Assembly: GCF_040822085.1 (NCBI RefSeq)
Contig: NZ_CP162006.1
Location: forward strand, 2,976,001 to 3,040,000
Direction of reading: 5' to 3'
Source of the DNA: Rhodoferax sp. WC2427
Lineage (GTDB): Bacteria; Pseudomonadota; Gammaproteobacteria; Burkholderiales; Burkholderiaceae_C
DNA length: 64,000 nt
The notes beneath the pieces were generated by a model. That model was not told where the DNA came from. It saw only the letters and a list, made by a program, of their open reading frames with translations, and did not search any database. Made by a program: the position numbers and the translations under genes. Below, one piece after another: positions 40,326-50,600 of the stretch (its first letter is position 1; every line of letters begins with the position of its first letter).

Positions 40326-42020
40326 ATGGAAACCAAACCCATCGTTTTGAACCCCCGCTCCAAGAACATCACCGAAGGCAAGTCGCGCGCGCCCAACCGC
40401 TCGATGTACTACGCCATGGGCTACGAAGAGGCGGATTTCAAGAAGCCCATGGTCGGCGTGGCCAATGGCCACAGCACCATCACGCCCTGCAACAGCGGTC
40501 TGCAAAAGCTCACCGACGCGGCCATCGCGGCGATTGAAGCCGCCGGTGCCAACGCCCAGGTGTTCGGCACGCCCACCATCTCCGACGGCATGGCCATGGG
40601 CACCGAAGGCATGAAGTACAGCCTGGTCAGCCGCGAAGTCATCAGCGACTGCATCGAGACCTGCGTGCAGGGCCAGTGGATGGACGGCGTGCTGGTGGTC
40701 GGCGGCTGCGACAAGAACATGCCCGGCGGCCTGATGGGCATGCTGCGCGCCAACGTACCCGCCATCTATGTGTACGGCGGCACCATCCTGCCCGGCCACT
40801 ACAAGGGCAAAGACCTGAACATCGTCAGCGTGTTCGAAGCCGTGGGCGAAAACGCCGCCGGCCGCATGAGCGACGAAGACCTGCTGCAAATCGAGCGCCG
40901 CGCCATCCCCGGCACGGGCTCCTGCGGCGGCATGTACACGGCCAACACCATGTCCAGCGCGTTCGAGGCTTTGGGCATCAGCCTGATCTACTCGTCCACC
41001 ATGGCGAACCCGCACGACGAGAAGCTGAACTCGGCGCAGGAATCGGCCCGCGTGCTGGTCGAGGCCATCAAAAAAGACCTGAAACCCCGCGACATCGTGA
41101 CCCGCAAGTCCATCGAAAATGCCGTGGCCGTGATCATGGCCACCGGTGGCTCGACCAACGCGGTGCTGCACTTTTTGGCCATCGCCCATGCAGCCGAAGT
41201 GGAATGGACGATTGACGACTTCGAGCGCGTGCGCGTCAAGACCCCCGTGCTGTGCGACCTGAAGCCCAGCGGCAAATACCTGGCCGTGGACCTGCACCGC
41301 GCAGGCGGCATCCCCCAGGTCATGAAGACGCTGCTGGCCGCCGGACTGCTGCACGGCGACTGCATCACCATCACCGGCCAGACCGTGGCCGAAGTGCTGG
41401 CCGACATCCCGGACGTGCCGCGTGCCGACCAGGACGTGATCCGCCCCATCACCAACCCCATGTACGCCCAGGGCCACCTGGCCATCCTCAAGGGCAACCT
41501 GTCGCCCGAAGGCGCAGTGGCCAAGATCACCGGCCTGAAGCGCCCGGTGATGACCGGCCCGGCCCGCGTGTTTGACGACGAGCAGTCGGCCCTGAAAGCC
41601 ATTCTGGACAACAAGATCGTGGCGGGCGACGTGATGGTGCTGCGCTACCTGGGCCCCAAGGGCGGCCCCGGCATGCCCGAAATGCTGGCCCCCACCGGCG
41701 CGCTGGTCGGCCAAGGCCTGGGCGAGTCGGTCGGCCTGATCACCGACGGCCGCTTCTCCGGCGGCACCTGGGGCATGGTGGTCGGCCATGTGGCCCCCGA
41801 GGCTGCGGTGGGTGGCACCATTGCCTTCATCGAGGAAGGCGACTCCATCACCATCGACGCGCACCAGTTGCTGCTGCAACTCAACGTGAGCGACGCAGTG
41901 ATCGCCCAGCGCCGCGCCGCCTGGACCGCCCCCAAGCCCCGCTACACCCGTGGCGTGCAGGCCAAGTTTGCGTTCAACGCCTCCACCGCCAGCAAGGGCG
42001 CGGTGCTCGACGCGTATTGA
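40326..42020 (+). CDS. ilvD: Dihydroxy-acid dehydratase
   Basis: Iron-sulfur enzyme of 564 aa that dehydrates 2,3-dihydroxy-3-methyl acids to 2-keto acids in valine, isoleucine and pantothenate synthesis. [15 protein letters not shown] start (here [15 protein letters not shown], about residues 45-59), [14 protein letters not shown] (about 125-138) and [15 protein letters not shown] (about 195-209) carry the cluster cysteines; [21 protein letters not shown] (about 474-494) contains the serine base of the active site. The start [13 protein letters not shown] follows a short leader. Controlled in all likelihood by the divergent LysR gene. A two-way terminator lies at 42193-42229. Confidence 0.95.
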   Translation: METKPIVLNPRSKNITEGKSRAPNRSMYYAMGYEEADFKKPMVGVANGHSTITPCNSGLQKLTDAAIAAIEAAGANAQVFGTPTISDGMAMGTEGMKYSLVSREVISDCIETCVQGQWMDGVLVVGGCDKNMPGGLMGMLRANVPAIYVYGGTILPGHYKGKDLNIVSVFEAVGENAAGRMSDEDLLQIERRAIPGTGSCGGMYTANTMSSAFEALGISLIYSSTMANPHDEKLNSAQESARVLVEAIKKDLKPRDIVTRKSIENAVAVIMATGGSTNAVLHFLAIAHAAEVEWTIDDFERVRVKTPVLCDLKPSGKYLAVDLHRAGGIPQVMKTLLAAGLLHGDCITITGQTVAEVLADIPDVPRADQDVIRPITNPMYAQGHLAILKGNLSPEGAVAKITGLKRPVMTGPARVFDDEQSALKAILDNKIVAGDVMVLRYLGPKGGPGMPEMLAPTGALVGQGLGESVGLITDGRFSGGTWGMVVGHVAPEAAVGGTIAFIEEGDSITIDAHQLLLQLNVSDAVIAQRRAAWTAPKPRYTRGVQAKFAFNASTASKGAVLDAY

Positions 42021-42024
42021 TCTG

Positions 42025-42182
42025 GTGTCGCGTCATGCATGATCTGTCGGTGTGCACTCGCTCTCGACGCGCATTGCGTCGTTGCTGTCCTTGCCCAGGC
42101 TTCAGGATGGGCTGCGGCCCGCGCCTAGCACTGCACGCCGATAGCCTTGCGCAAACACGACACACCACGCATGACGCGACAC
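42025..42182. repeat. MITE-like element with terminal inverted repeats
   Basis: 158 bp with perfect 14-base ends GTGTCGCGTCATGC and GCATGACGCGACAC, extended imperfectly to about 29 bases. It stands just after the ilvD stop and has no gene. ATTGA occurs on both outer flanks (42016-42020 and 42188-42192), a possible target duplication, although the left copy lies in the ilvD end. Confidence 0.65.
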
Positions 42183-42192
42183 TAGGCCATTG

Positions 42193-42229
42193 AAAAAGCC
42201 CAGGGCAGCAATGCCCTGGGCTTTTTTTG
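42193..42229. terminator. Rho-independent terminator, bidirectional
   Basis: Stem AAAAAGCCCAGGGCA / TGCCCTGGGCTTTTTTT with a four-base GCAA loop. It has a T-run on the plus side and an A-run that reads as T on the minus side. It serves the converging ilvD and Trp-rich protein genes. Confidence 0.92.
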
Positions 42230-42240
42230 TGGCCGAGACC

Positions 42241-42483
42241 TCAGCGCGGGGTTTTGCGCTTGGTGCCCATGGCTTCCTTGTTTTTGTCGATGCGCGCCTG
42301 CTTGCGCGCTTCCTCGCGCTGCATCACTTTGCGCTTGGTGTAGCCTGTGGTGTCGGCCCACCACCACCACAGCACGGCCGCCATGAACGGCGACAGCACC
42401 ACCGTCCAGCTCCAGCCCACCACGGGCGCGATGGCCAGGTACTTCAGCACCACCAGCAGCAATCCAATTCCCAAAAACAACAT
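42241..42483 (-). CDS. Small Trp-rich membrane protein (TIGR04438-like)
   Basis: 80 aa with two helices (about residues 2-20 and 24-43) and the run AVLWWWWADTTGYTKRK. The C terminus is very basic (EARKQARIDKNKEAMGTKRK). This is the TIGR04438 'small Trp-rich protein' type known in Burkholderiales. Its function is unknown; a lipid-facing stabiliser or division-related part has no direct support here. Confidence 0.75.
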   Translation of the reverse strand: MLFLGIGLLLVVLKYLAIAPVVGWSWTVVLSPFMAAVLWWWWADTTGYTKRKVMQREEARKQARIDKNKEAMGTKRKTPR

Positions 42484-42577
42484 GTCGCACTCCTGCTGGG
42501 CTTAGCTTTTGCACAACTGCAAGCAGCGGCACCGCCCGATAAAATTATTCACTGTACCCCACACCCGAAAGAAAAAA

Positions 42578-42883
42578 ATGAGACAAGCCCTGTTTACTTT
42601 GGCGCTGGTTGCCGCCTGCTGCAGCCCGGCTCTGGCCAACATGGAGCTGGCCAAGGCGAAGAACTGCCTGGGCTGCCACGCGGTGGACAGCAAACTGGTC
42701 GGTCCGGCCTTCAAGGACGTAGCCGAAAAGTACCGGGGCGACAAGGCCGCCGCCGCGCAACTGGCGCTGAAAATCCGCCAGGGCGGCTCTGGCGTGTGGG
42801 GGCCCATGGCCATGCCCGCCAATGCCCAGGTGAACGAGGCCGATGCCAAGAAGCTGGCTGCGTGGGTGCTTTCGCTGAAGTAA
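42578..42883 (+). CDS. Class I c-type cytochrome
   Basis: 101-aa periplasmic electron carrier. Signal peptide residues 1-20 (ending SPALA), heme motif CLGCH at 30-34, GPAFKDVAEKY after it, and the axial methionine in VWGPMAMPANAQV (about residues 73-85). It is of the c551/c552 class, short and monohemic. The start ATG at 42578 follows a purine-rich leader (GAAAGAAAAAA), used in place of a good Shine-Dalgarno. Its redox partners are not visible in this window. Confidence 0.9.
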   Translation: MRQALFTLALVAACCSPALANMELAKAKNCLGCHAVDSKLVGPAFKDVAEKYRGDKAAAAQLALKIRQGGSGVWGPMAMPANAQVNEADAKKLAAWVLSLK

Positions 42884-42908
42884 ATCTGCCCCTCCAGAAT
42901 ATGGGTCT

Positions 42909-42962
42909 TTCAGGCCCCTAGCGCTTATGAGACAAGCGCAAGCAGCTCCTAAAAATAGAGCA
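42909..42962 (-). repeat. Dispersed palindromic repeat, copy 12
   Basis: Minus-strand TTTTTAGGAGCTGCTTGCGC, TTGTCTCATAAGCGCTAGGGGCC. Between the converging cytochrome c and TPR-DUF6445 genes, up to the stop of the latter. Confidence 0.8.
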
Positions 42963-44234
42963 TCAGCCCGCCATCTGAAAATGGAACAATTGCACCAGCC
43001 GCCCGTTCTCCGGCTGGTTGCCAAACAGCTCGCTCACCGCGTGGAAGTAGTCGCTGCGAAAGACGACCAGCCGGTTGAAGCGCATCGGCACCTCGAATAA
43101 CCATTCCCAGCGGCCATCGCGCTGCGCCCGCCACTGGGCAAACGGCTGGAGCTTGTTGGGCGGCAGGTGGCGTTTCTGGAAGTCCAGCAGGCTGGCAAAT
43201 CCGCCCGCCTGCACGTCCGCCGCTTCCGGGCGGCGCGCCAGGCCGGTGGCGCGGTGGCGGTAAAAGCTGGTGCCACCCTGGCAGTCTTCTGGCAGGCTCA
43301 GGTACAGCACGCCGCCAAAAATATGCGGCAGCGTGGGGCTGTCCACATGCACATCGGCACGGGCCTCATCGGTAGCCAGGCTGACGCGCAAAGCCCCGTG
43401 GTCGGGCGAGTCCCATTTGACAGTGCGGCCCAGCGCGTCGGCAATGCGCTGCATGGTGGCACCGCAGGGCTGGGCGGCGGTTTGCACGCCGGGGAACACG
43501 CCGTTGGCCAGCAGCTGGGTGCGCTGGCGGCACAGGGCCAGGGCCTGCGCCCGAAAGGCCAGCGGGTCGTCCAGAAAATCGTCGATCACCAGCAGGTCGC
43601 GCTCCTGGCAGGCGGCGGCCAGGTCGACACCGGGCGCGGCGCGCAGTGCCTCCAGCGGCGGCGGCACGGGATGGGACGCGCGGGGTTCGGCATAGCCCAG
43701 GTTCAGGCGCTGCGCCACCTGGGCATCGCCCAGCGCCAGGGCGTGCTGGCGGCTGGCCTGGGCCTCGGGCAGGGCCCAGCGCTGGTGTTGCAACTGGGCC
43801 AGCGCCTCGTGCCAGACGGCCTGCTGGCCATCCAGCGCCACGGCGGCGGCATAGCAACGTTCGGCCTCGGCGTACCGGCTTAGCTGGATCTGCAAAGCGC
43901 CCAGCTGGGCCAGCGCCTGCGGGTCCACCGGCTCCACAGCGCAGGCGGCTTCCAGCTCCGCGCAGGCCTGGTCGGTTTGCCCCTGCTGTGCCAGCACCTG
44001 TGCCAGTTCCAGGCGGAAGGCGACGGCGGCAGGCGCCAGGGCGATGGCCTGGCGCACCAGCGGCACACCCAGCGCGGCCATGCCCATGGCCACGTAGGCC
44101 ATGCCCATCAAGTGCAGGGCCTCGGGGTGCCGGGGCTGCTCTTGCAGCGCCTGCTGGTAGCAGGCAAACGCCTGGTTGGTGCGACCCTGCGCCTGGTGCG
44201 CGCGGCCCTGGTGCAACAGTTTGGACATCCTCAT
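42963..44234 (-). CDS. TPR protein with a DUF6445/2OG-Fe(II) oxygenase-like domain
   Basis: 423 aa. The first half (about residues 5-160) is a run of TPR helices (AQGRTNQAFACYQQALQEQP, YAEAERCYAAAVAL). The second half is an iron-oxygenase-like fold: LLVIDDFLDDPLAFRAQALA (about 209-228), HVDSPTLPHIFGGVLYLSLP with a candidate HxD pair (about 312-331), and YFHAVS (about 403) with the distal histidine. It resembles DUF6445 proteins. TPRs probably dock a protein partner that may also be the substrate. Start ATG at 44234; a second ATG is six bases on. Confidence 0.78.
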   Translation of the reverse strand: MRMSKLLHQGRAHQAQGRTNQAFACYQQALQEQPRHPEALHLMGMAYVAMGMAALGVPLVRQAIALAPAAVAFRLELAQVLAQQGQTDQACAELEAACAVEPVDPQALAQLGALQIQLSRYAEAERCYAAAVALDGQQAVWHEALAQLQHQRWALPEAQASRQHALALGDAQVAQRLNLGYAEPRASHPVPPPLEALRAAPGVDLAAACQERDLLVIDDFLDDPLAFRAQALALCRQRTQLLANGVFPGVQTAAQPCGATMQRIADALGRTVKWDSPDHGALRVSLATDEARADVHVDSPTLPHIFGGVLYLSLPEDCQGGTSFYRHRATGLARRPEAADVQAGGFASLLDFQKRHLPPNKLQPFAQWRAQRDGRWEWLFEVPMRFNRLVVFRSDYFHAVSELFGNQPENGRLVQLFHFQMAG

Positions 44235-44350
44235 GCCGCCTCCGCCATGGCTTGCTTGTAGACCGGACCCACCCCCGAACCCCTCATGCTGGACTCCTTT
44301 GTGCGCCGCCACTGTACCGCAGCGCGGGCTGGCGATAATCGGCACCCACC

Positions 44351-44854
44351 ATGATCGACCTCCCCTCTCTTGTACAGCTTCCCCCGGGCCTCGTCGCCAT
44401 CACTGGCGCGGAAGGCAGCGGTAAAACCCATTACTTACGCCACCTGGGTGCAGGCGGTGCGCAGGGGCTGGACCTGGCCTTGCCCGGCCAGGATGGCCAG
44501 ACGCCGCAAGCAATCTGGGACGCGCTGCAACACCGCAGCCCGCAATGGGATGCCGCGCTGCACCAGCAGTTGGTAGAGAGCTTGCTGCTGCAGCCCCACC
44601 TGGGCAAGCAGCTGTACATGCTGTCCGCAGGCAGCCGGCGCAAGGTCGCGCTGGCGGGTTTACTGGCCTGCGGGGCGGTGGTGACCTGCCTGGACCAGCC
44701 CTACGCCGCGCTGGACGGGGCTTCGATCCGGGTCGTCAACGACTATCTGGCAAGGGGTGCCGACCACCCCACCCGCACCTGGGTGGTGGCCGACTACGAG
44801 GCCCACCCGCAGCTGCCTTGGCGGCAGGTGGTTTTACTGGATGGCAGCCGCTGA
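44351..44854 (+). CDS. Orphan ABC-type ATP-binding protein
   Basis: 167 aa, shorter than normal ABC ATPases (about 200-250). Walker A is GAEGSGKTH (residues 20-28). The signature is LSAGSRRKVALAGLLA (about 91-106), a variant of LSGGQ with AGSR, and Walker B is VVTCLDQPYAALD (about 109-121), with glutamine in place of the catalytic glutamate after DQ. These changes suggest weak or no hydrolysis. No permease lies near it. The helical subdomain is reduced. It may be an accessory ATPase such as a CcmA-like piece, but its role is unknown. Confidence 0.72.
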   Translation: MIDLPSLVQLPPGLVAITGAEGSGKTHYLRHLGAGGAQGLDLALPGQDGQTPQAIWDALQHRSPQWDAALHQQLVESLLLQPHLGKQLYMLSAGSRRKVALAGLLACGAVVTCLDQPYAALDGASIRVVNDYLARGADHPTRTWVVADYEAHPQLPWRQVVLLDGSR

Positions 44855-44861
44855 ACGGGTC

Positions 44862-44916
44862 GCTATTATTTCAGTAGCTGCTCACGCCCATGGAATAAGC
44901 GTGAACAGCCTGAAAG
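44862..44916 (+). repeat. Dispersed palindromic repeat, copy 13
   Basis: ATTTCAGTAGCTGCTCACGCC, ATGGAATAAGCGTGAACAGCC. Lies between the convergent ABC ATPase and acs genes. Confidence 0.8.
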
Positions 44917-44927
44917 GCTTATAAACC

Positions 44928-46916
44928 TCAATACGCGTGACCCAGCTGGCCCAGGATGGCCGGGTTCTCCAGCGTGGAGGTGTCTTGCGTCACCGCCTCG
45001 CCCTTGGCCAGGTTGCGCAGCAGGCGGCGCATGATCTTGCCGCTGCGGGTCTTGGGCAGGTTTTCGCCGAAGCGGATGTCCTTGGGCTTGGCGATGGGGC
45101 CAATTTCCTTGGCCACCCAGGCACGCAGCTCGTTGGCGATCTTCTTGGCTTCGTCGCCGGTGGGGCAGCCGCGCTTCAAGACCACAAAGGCGCAGATGGC
45201 CTCGCCGGTCAGGTCGTCGGGACGGCCCACCACGGCGGCTTCGGCCACCAGGGAGGTGTGCGATACCAGGGCGGATTCAATCTCCATGGTGCCCATGCGG
45301 TGGCCGGACACGTTCAGCACATCGTCGATACGGCCGGTGATACGGAAGTAGCCACGGTCTTCGCTGCGCACCGCGCCGTCGCCGGCCAGGTAGATGGTGC
45401 CGCCCATTTCTTCGGGGAAGTAGCTCTTCTTGAAGCGGTCGGGGTCGTTCCAGATGGTGCGGATCATGCTGGGCCAGGGGCGCTTGACCACCAGCAAACC
45501 GCCGGTGCCGTTGGGCAGATCGTTGCCGACCTCGTCGACGATGGCGGCCATGATGCCGGGCAGCGGCAGCGTGCAGCTACCGGGCACCAGCGGCGTGGCA
45601 CCGGGCATGGGCGACATCATGTGGCCGCCGGTTTCGGTCTGCCAGAAGGTGTCCACGATGGGGCAACGCTCGTGGCCGACGTTCTTGTAGTACCACATCC
45701 AGGCTTCGGGATTGATGGGCTCGCCCACCGAACCCAGGATGCGCAGGCTGTCCAGGTTCGAGCGGTCGGGGTGGACCTTTTCGTCGGCCTCGGCGGCCTT
45801 GATCAGCGAACGGATGGCGGTGGGCGCGGTGTAGAAAATCGTGCACTTGTGGCGCTCGATCATCTGCCAGAAGCGCCCGGCGTTCGGGTAGGTGGGGATG
45901 CCTTCAAAGATGATTTGCGTGGCACCTGCTGCCAGCGGGCCGTAGGCCACGTAGGTGTGGCCGGTGATCCAGCCGATGTCGGCGGTGCACCAGAACACAT
46001 CGTCTGGCTTCAGATCGAAGGTCCAGTCCATCGTCAGCTTGGCCCACAGCAGATAGCCGCCGGTGCTGTGCTGCACACCCTTGGGTTTGCCGGTGGAGCC
46101 GGAGGTATAGAGGATGAACAGCGGGTGTTCGGCACCCACGGGCACCGGCGGGCAGTCGGTGCTTTGGCCGGCGGTGGCCTGGGCAAAGGTCTGGTCGCGA
46201 CCGGCGACCATGGCGCAGGCGGTGGCGGTGCGCTCGTACACAAACACGTTCTTGATCGACTCGCAGCCGCCCATGGCGATGCCTTCATCGACGATGGCTT
46301 TGAGTGGCAGCTCTTTGCCACCGCGCATCTGGTAGTTGGCGGTGACCACGGCCACGGCACCGGCATCGATGATGCGTTCGTTCAGGGCCTTGGACGAGAA
46401 GCCGCCGAACACCACGCTGTGGGTGGCACCGATGCGGGCGCAGGCCTGCATGGCGATCACGCCTTCGAGCGTCATGGGCATGTAGACCAGCACGCGGTCG
46501 CCCTTTTGGATGCCTGCGGCCTTGAGGGCGTTGGCAAACTGGCTGACCTGTGTGAGTAACTCTTTGTAAGTGGTCTTTTTGACCGTGCCGTCGTCGGCTT
46601 CGAAGATCACCGCCGTCTTGTTTTCGGTCGGCGTGCCCATGTGCTTGTCCAGGCAGTTGGCCGAGGCATTGAGCTCGCCGTCGGCAAACCACTGGTAGAA
46701 CGGCGCATTGGACTCGTCCAGGGTCTGGGTGAAGGGCTTGTTCCACAGCACGTTTTCGCGTGCCAGACGGGCCCAGAAGCCTTCGAAGTCGCTGGCCGCC
46801 TCGGCGCACAGGGCGTTGTAGCCGTCCATGCCACTGATGCGGGCCGATTTTTGCATCGCCTCGCTGGGGGGGAACACGCGGTTTTCAATCAACACGGACT
46901 CGATGGCAGAACTCAT
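44928..46916 (-). CDS. acs: Acetyl-CoA synthetase (AMP-forming)
   Basis: 662 aa, normal for Acs. It activates acetate to acetyl-CoA through acetyl-AMP. Motifs in order: [21 protein letters not shown] (about residues 157-177), [20 protein letters not shown] (about 272-291), [19 protein letters not shown] (about 417-435), [21 protein letters not shown] (about 510-530) and the regulatory lysine in [14 protein letters not shown] (about 619-632), the site acetylated by Pat-type enzymes. It is transcribed away from the YqhA gene. Confidence 0.95.
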   Translation of the reverse strand: MSSAIESVLIENRVFPPSEAMQKSARISGMDGYNALCAEAASDFEGFWARLARENVLWNKPFTQTLDESNAPFYQWFADGELNASANCLDKHMGTPTENKTAVIFEADDGTVKKTTYKELLTQVSQFANALKAAGIQKGDRVLVYMPMTLEGVIAMQACARIGATHSVVFGGFSSKALNERIIDAGAVAVVTANYQMRGGKELPLKAIVDEGIAMGGCESIKNVFVYERTATACAMVAGRDQTFAQATAGQSTDCPPVPVGAEHPLFILYTSGSTGKPKGVQHSTGGYLLWAKLTMDWTFDLKPDDVFWCTADIGWITGHTYVAYGPLAAGATQIIFEGIPTYPNAGRFWQMIERHKCTIFYTAPTAIRSLIKAAEADEKVHPDRSNLDSLRILGSVGEPINPEAWMWYYKNVGHERCPIVDTFWQTETGGHMMSPMPGATPLVPGSCTLPLPGIMAAIVDEVGNDLPNGTGGLLVVKRPWPSMIRTIWNDPDRFKKSYFPEEMGGTIYLAGDGAVRSEDRGYFRITGRIDDVLNVSGHRMGTMEIESALVSHTSLVAEAAVVGRPDDLTGEAICAFVVLKRGCPTGDEAKKIANELRAWVAKEIGPIAKPKDIRFGENLPKTRSGKIMRRLLRNLAKGEAVTQDTSTLENPAILGQLGHAY

Positions 46917-47054
46917 GGGTTTGTCTCCTCAATGGGTGGATTAGTGAACGGTATTAATGTCGGCCCTGGCTCTTACGTATTGCTGACTTAGAAAAACAGT
47001 ACAAACCCTGATCCTACAATCCTGCTTTGCAATTAACGCCCCCAAACCCCAAAA

Positions 47055-47663
47055 ATGTCCGAATCCAGCCCGCCAAAATCCAAGCCGCTCAGCCCCTTGC
47101 CCCGTTTCATTTTTGCGAGCCGTTGGCTGCAGTTGCCGCTGTATCTGGGCCTGATTGCGGCCCAGGCGGTGTATGTGGTGCACTTTCTGGTGGAGCTGCT
47201 GCATTTGGTGGAGGCGGCTTTTGGCAGCCAGACGGCGCTGGAGGCCCTGGTCCACAGCATTGGCTACAAAGACGCGGTGGTGCCCAGCGCGCTCAATGAG
47301 ACCATCATCATGCTGGTGGTGCTGGCGCTGATCGACGTGGTGATGATCTCCAACCTGCTGATCATGGTGATCGTGGGCGGCTACGAGACCTTTGTGAGCC
47401 GCATGGACCTGGAAGGCCACCCCGACCAGCCCGAATGGCTGAGCCATGTGAACGCCTCGGTGCTGAAGGTCAAGCTGGCCATGGCCATCATCGGCATCTC
47501 GTCCATCCACCTGCTGAAGACCTTCATCAACGCGGCCAACTACGATGCCAAGGTGCTGATCGCGCAGACCGGCATCCACGTGGTGTTCCTGCTCAGCGCA
47601 CTGGCCATCGCCTACACCGACAAGCTGCTGACCGCCACCTACAACGCAGCGCGGCACGACTAG
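47055..47663 (+). CDS. YqhA/UPF0114-family membrane protein
   Basis: 202 aa. Family start [20 protein letters not shown] (about residues 23-42), followed by about three more helices with [21 protein letters not shown] (about 84-104), [20 protein letters not shown] and [19 protein letters not shown] (about 141-159). It is of the TIGR00645 type found widely in proteobacteria, with no set function. Its stop touches the stop of the converging GGDEF-EAL gene (adjacent bases). Confidence 0.88.
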   Translation: MSESSPPKSKPLSPLPRFIFASRWLQLPLYLGLIAAQAVYVVHFLVELLHLVEAAFGSQTALEALVHSIGYKDAVVPSALNETIIMLVVLALIDVVMISNLLIMVIVGGYETFVSRMDLEGHPDQPEWLSHVNASVLKVKLAMAIIGISSIHLLKTFINAANYDAKVLIAQTGIHVVFLLSALAIAYTDKLLTATYNAARHD

Positions 47664-50600
47664 TCACACAGCGCCGGGCGCCGGGTGGATGCGCCGCCGC
47701 TCGGGCCGCGGCTTGCGGTCTTGCAGCCATGGCACAAAGGCCTCGGCCGGCATCGGACGCGCAAAGTAGTAGCCTTGCAGCTCGTCGCAGGCCAGGGCCT
47801 TGAGCTGGCCCGCCTCCTCGGCCAGTTCCACCCCTTCGGCCACCACCTTCAGGCCCAGCGTGTGGCCCAGGGCGATGATGGCGCGGATGATGGCCAGGTC
47901 GGTCGGGTCGGTCAGCATGTCGCGCACAAACGACTGGTCGATTTTCAGCTTATCGATGGCAAACCGCTTGAGGTAGGCCAGGCTGGAATAGCCCGTACCA
48001 AAGTCGTCGATCGACAGCGCCACACCCAGGGCTTTGAGCGCCGCCAGTTGCTCCACCGCCAGGCTGGTGTTGTCCATCAGCACCGATTCGGTGATCTCCA
48101 GCTCCAGCGCGGCCGGTGCGATGCCATGGTCTTGCAGGCACTGCCGGATCTGCGCCACCAAAGTGGCATCGGCCAACTGCAGGGCCGACAGGTTTACCGA
48201 TACCGTCAACGCGGCAAAACCCTGTGCCTGCCACTGCGCCAGTTGCCCGCAGGCCTGTTGCAGCACCCAGGCGCCGATGGGACGGATCAGCCCGGTTTCC
48301 TCGGCCACCGGGATGAACCGGGCGGGCGACACCGAACCCAGCACAGGATTGTCCCAGCGCAGCAAGGCTTCGGCCCCCACCACGTCAAGGGTCTGGGCGT
48401 GGACCTTGGGCTGGAAGTGCAGGCTGAACTCGCCGCGCTCCAGGGCGTGGCGCAGTTGTTGCTCCAACGCCTGCCGCCGCAGGGCCAGCTGCTCGATCTC
48501 GGGCTCGTAAAAGCGGGCCATGTCGCGCCCGGCCGTTTTGGCCGCGTACATGGCGGCGTCGGCGCGGCGCATCAGCAGGGGCAGGTCCAGGCCGTCGTCC
48601 GGGTACAGCGCAATGCCCACGCTGCACGACACCTGCAGGTCGTGGCCATCGACATGGTGGGTTTGGCGGATCAGCGGAATCAGGCGGCGCTCGACCGTGT
48701 GCCGCACCTCGTCGGGCCCGGCCACGCCGCGCAGGATCACCACGTATTCATCACCCCCCAGGCGGCTCACGGTGTCGATGCTGCGCACCGCCTGGCTTAG
48801 ACGGCTGGCCACCGAGCGCAGCACGCCGTCCCCAATGTGGTGGCCCAGGGTGTCGTTGATGTTCTTGAACCGGTCCAGGTCGATGAACAGCACGGCCACC
48901 TGTTCGCCGCTGCGCTGCGCGGCATCGATCGCGGCCTCCAGCCGGACCACGCACAGCGCCCGGTTGGGCAGCTCGGTCAAGACATCGTGCTGGGCCAGAA
49001 ACTGCACCCGCGCCTCGGTGCGCTTGCGGTCGGTGATGTCCACCGAGATGCCGATGTACTGCGACACCGCACCAAAATGCGAGCCGTCGCGTACCGCCGA
49101 AATCATCAGCCAGGCCGGGTAGGTTTCGCCCGAGCGTTTGCGGAAATGCACCTCGCCCTGCCAGGCATCGCGGTCCTGCGACAGGTTATTGAGGCTCTGC
49201 GCCATGGTCGCTGCCTGGGTGCCGTCCAACAGCACGCTCAACGGCTCGCCAATCACCTCGTAGAAGTCGTAGGAGGTGCTGCGGCAAAACGCCCGGTTGA
49301 CGCTCAGGATCTTTTGCTGCCCGTCCATGATGATGATGCTCTCGCTGGAGGCCTCGAACACCTTGGCCCAGAGCTCCAGGCGGCGCTCCATCACCTTGAG
49401 CACATTGATTGGCGTAAAGGCGGTGAGCACCGCGTCGCGGCCCTGGAACTGCAGCCTGCGCGCCGACAGCACGGCCCACGAGGGCTCGGCCCCGCCCAGC
49501 CAGCGCACCTCGAATTCATCCACCTTGCCCTGGTCCGACAGCTGCTGGAAGAACCGCGCGCGCACGCCCGGCTCCAGCCCGGTGCGCCAGGGGTCGCGGG
49601 TCTGCGCGGCCAGCCACGGCAGGGCCGGGGCGTTGGCGTGCAGCACCTCGTGGTCGGGCACCGAGGTGACCACCAATGCAATCGGAATCGCCTCTACCAG
49701 CGCCTGCTGGGCCTGGGCGGCGCGGCTGCGGGCGGCCGCCTCTTGCCCGGCCAGGCGCTGCTGGTCCAGCTGGGCCAGCATGCCATTGAAGGCGGTGACC
49801 AGCTGGCCGATTTCGTCGCGGCTGTGCCACACGGCCCGGCGCGAATGGTCGCCGGTCTGGCGCACCGCATCGGCCACCGCGGCCAGATTGGTCAAGGGGC
49901 GGGCAATCTGGCGGGCCACGGCATACACCAGGCTCAAGATGCAGCTCAGCAGCAGGAAGGCCGTGCCCAGGTGCAGCCACATGCGCTCGAATAGCGCGTC
50001 CACCCGTTCGTGCAGCAAGCGGTCCAGATCGGCAGCGGTGCGGACCCAGGCCTCGGTCAGCGCCAGCAGCGAATCGCCGTAGTGTTGTTGCAGCAGCTCC
50101 AGGTTGTGGGGGTTGGCATCGCCATCGGCCAGCAGCTGCACCGCCGCCAAAAACCCGCCCAGCCGGGCCTCCAGCACGGTGCGGCTGGCCTGCAGCGCGG
50201 CGCGTTGCGCCGGGGTGCCTGCGGCAAAGGCCTGGTTGTAGTCGGAGCGGATGCCCAGGACCACGGCATCCAACCGCCCGGCCAAAATCAGCAGCTCGGT
50301 GCGCCGGTCTTGCACGCCCGACGGAATGGCCACCGCCGAAGGCGCCGTGGGCAGGATGCGGATGGTGTCGTTGAGCACCTCCAGCAGCTCGGGAAAGCGC
50401 AGCACCACCAGCGACATGGCGTAGTAGCTGTCCAGGTCCGGGTCGAGGATCAGGTTGGACTGGTTGCCCACGGTGGTCAGCAGCTCGCGGGCTTGGCGCA
50501 GCATGAATTTGAGAGCGTTTTGGTGCTCGGGCGGGCGGGTCTCGGCGTTGAGCTGCTGCCAGCTATCGACAAAGGCCTTGCTGGCCTGGGCGGTCTGCAG

